Positions 61,700-64,000 of a DNA stretch of 64,000 nucleotides are shown here, piece by piece (the stretch's first letter is position 1; the number at the start of each line of letters is the position of its first letter). The stretch is from Schistosoma haematobium (lineage: Eukaryota > Platyhelminthes > Trematoda > Strigeidida > Schistosomatidae): positions 83,814,364 to 83,878,363 of the forward strand of contig NC_067196.1 of the NCBI RefSeq assembly GCF_000699445.3. The letters are read 5' to 3'. The position numbers and the translations under genes are program-made. A model generated the notes under the pieces. That model did no database searches and was not told where the DNA came from. It saw only the letters and a program-made list of their open reading frames with translations.

Positions 61700-63285
61700 A
61701 ATAATAATCGTCAAATGTGTGTACAAACTAATATATAAATTAGTGAATTTTTGACGAGACTTGTCGTCCTGTTTTCGGGTTGAACAACTCTTCAGTTGTA
61801 CAAGCCTTCCGTGTTCTTACTTCAAGTTGTAGGAATTGGAGTGGTTCCTTGTTTCAAGAAAAAGTAATAACCAACGTAAGAAACCAAATATTTGATACTG
61901 AGTGACCATTTTAATGAATGGGAAATTCAATAAGTGTACAAATGTAAATCAAAAGATACTGACTGTGATGTCTCAGGTTGTCGTGTTGACTGTGAGACGT
62001 GAATGTCACAATTGGATCCACTGTGATTTAGTAGAACTACAACGAAATATAACAATTTCAGTAAATCTACAGCTTTTGGGAATAATTGTATTCAGTGATA
62101 TTGTGGTGTGTACTACTGATGTCGATAGATATAAGTAGTATGTACCGTCAATCGAAGGTGAAATGCCAGGAGGCAGAAGGTTAAGAAGATCAAAGAAAAG
62201 AGAACAAGAACAAAGAATAATTTGTGTGGAAACGTAAGGACAATGAAGTCTGAAACGATTGATTGGCATTTTGCAAATTAAGTATTTACCATATGATTCT
62301 CAGATTTTACTAAGATGTTCTGTAGTTTTGTATTCAAATACATTCGATTGTCCCAACTTGTGTTCTCATTCACTACAACATAACTTTAAAATATTATATT
62401 GCAATCAACCATCAGGTTTATGCATTGTGATCTTTTAAGGTTAATAACAAACAATTCAGCTTAGGTTTTGTTGAATTTATAACTAATGAATACTTAATAC
62501 ATAATTTGTATAAAGTTATTCCTTGTTTTATTACTTCACTTGTTCTTCTCGCCCTTTTCATGCTACATAAAGGAACTAATTGTATCAATATATATAATAC
62601 TAATACAACAGCGAAACATCGTACACGAGTAATTTCCACCTACTTACTGAGAACATTTGTTTTATCAAAAGTACACAAGAACTTTTCTTATCGATCTGAG
62701 AATAAAAAATTTCTATACTGTATTCTTATCTTCAATGTTAACAAAATTCCGTGTACAGTAGTTTGATTAATTATCAACTTTTAATTTATTACCTTTAATT
62801 CTCAGTTTTGTTGGATGAGTACAAAAATAAGTGAATGTCCTTATTTTCGTTTTTCCAATATGCATCGTTTAGGTATGTACGTGTAGTTTTTTAAATGCAG
62901 TTGACGTTAACGTGAAAGGAGAACATTTATATTTCAGAATGATTCAAGAAGCCGCTTCTTTGATACAGTCAAGGATCTGTGAGCTGTATATCTTGTGTAA
63001 CATTTTTCAGTGACAGTTCTTGTAAGTTTATCACCTTTTATCTCGTAATGTTATAGAGATAAGTTCTAAATACATGAGAATGAAATTAGATTTTTATGAC
63101 TGATTATTAATGACTTTTGTGATTTTTTATTTAATATATCACAACATTGGTAAGTACTTTCAAAGGGCTCTTTTTGAGCACATTTCTTTTCGAGCACAAT
63201 ATTGAACATACAAAAAGAATATATCACAACTAACAACACCATCTCAATAAATAACTAGTTTTATTTTAACAGCTGAATTCATGAG
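61700..63285. other. Intergenic AT-rich stretch
   Basis: No supported gene. Short frames at 61902-62138 and 62506-62766 have no family motifs. Confidence 0.6.
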
Positions 63286-63291
63286 ACGATT

Positions 63292-63425
63292 TAAGCTAGA
63301 TTACCATTAAAAACCTGGAAGCACTAGAAAGCTATTTCGCCTTAGTATAGGACTCCTCGACAATGCACATTCACGATCCCGTCACAGGGCTCGAACCCAA
63401 GGTTCACAAGCTAACGCTTAATCTA
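63292..63425 (-). repeat. Family II tRNA-headed hammerhead repeat
   Basis: TAAGCTAGATTACCATTAAA, a reversed ribozyme region (GAGGAGTCCTATACTAAG on -) and a reversed B box (GGGTTCGAGCCC on -). The core is degraded. Confidence 0.6.
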
Positions 63426-63710
63426 TTGTTAAATTCACCTGAAAATTTGTCATTTGTCTATTTTATACAACAATTCCACGAATAAGTATCCTAGAACTAA
63501 TTATAATGGCTTCTCTTTAAGCAGACCCAGAGATTTTTATCTTGTTAAAACTAAATAACTTTATTTGATAACTTCTACCTTCATTCAAATGGTTATTTAG
63601 TTTCAGTTCATCTAACAAAATGATATTATACTATTCTACGTATTATTGATTTTATGTGTATAGATATTGAAGACATTTAATCTCATGTGAAGTTATGACA
63701 GGTTATATTA

Positions 63711-63890
63711 TTACTTACTTACGCCGCTCACCAGCATTCTCCATCCAACCCTATCCAAAGCAATCCTTTCCAGCTCATTCCAGTTGTTATTCATCCTTTT
63801 CATATATGCTTCTATTTTCCAAAGTAATGTGTTCTTCGGCCTTACACTTTTCCGTTTCGCTTCAGGATTCTAAGTTAGGGCTTACCTAGT
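63711..63890 (-). mobile_element. RTE-A 3'-end fragment with internal deletion
   Basis: TTACTTACTTACGCCGCTCA joins the reversed TAAG tail directly to the CTCACCAGCATTCTCC block, skipping about 20-25 bases of the usual terminus. It ends near 63890. Confidence 0.75.
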
Positions 63891-64000
63891 TTACAATATG
63901 AATTGACATTAATAATTTTCTAATCTATTTTCATATTAGATTTTATTTTTTATCTTTTAATTAACACGTACTACATAATCATAGTATTTTGGTTGAGTGA

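Overview
The window looks like a chromosome segment from a blood fluke (Schistosoma or a very close trematode). It is AT-rich, has a sparse intron-rich gene, and is crowded with trematode-type repeats: two groups of RTE-clade non-LTR retrotransposons, CR1-like elements, Penelope-like elements, and short tRNA-headed repeats carrying schistosome-type hammerhead ribozymes (the Sm-alpha type). No bacterial, organellar or viral gene organisation is seen. The species cannot be fixed from the sequence alone.

The one convincing host gene is on the + strand from about 3.4 to 22.7 kb. Ten exons (3445-22529) with canonical GT/AG borders and fully consistent phases give about 744 codons. They encode the last part of a PH-like region, a C2 domain and a RasGAP domain, in the order of the SynGAP/DAB2IP/RASAL2 family. 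The 5' exons must lie upstream, outside the window. The arginine finger and the FLR motif are kept; the third GAP motif is not. The protein stops right after the GAP domain. Its introns hold fragments of RTE, CR1, Penelope and tRNA-headed repeats.

0-2.3 kb: an RTE-A retrotransposon on the - strand, with endonuclease and the start of the reverse transcriptase, running off the left edge. 23.7-24.7 kb: an RTE-B reverse transcriptase remnant just downstream of the gene. 26-34 kb: intergenic DNA with an LTR-like block, Penelope-type hammerhead motifs, short ribozyme repeats and RTE 3' ends. 35.37-37.49 kb: a very long compound trinucleotide array, with 82 + 544 CTG units between blocks of ACT/CTA units. 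38-64 kb: no host gene that I can support. This part is a patchwork of truncated RTE-A 3' ends on both strands, two CR1 copies, a Penelope N-terminal remnant, a 0.25 kb inverted repeat around an RTE-A tail, and hammerhead repeats. One of these (57129-57427) has an intact ribozyme core, both pol III boxes and a 16 bp target-site duplication.

The most useful leads are the giant CTG array, the intact hammerhead element, the repeated fold-back arrangement of the hammerhead repeats, the altered third motif of the RasGAP, and the inverted repeats that flank one of its exons.
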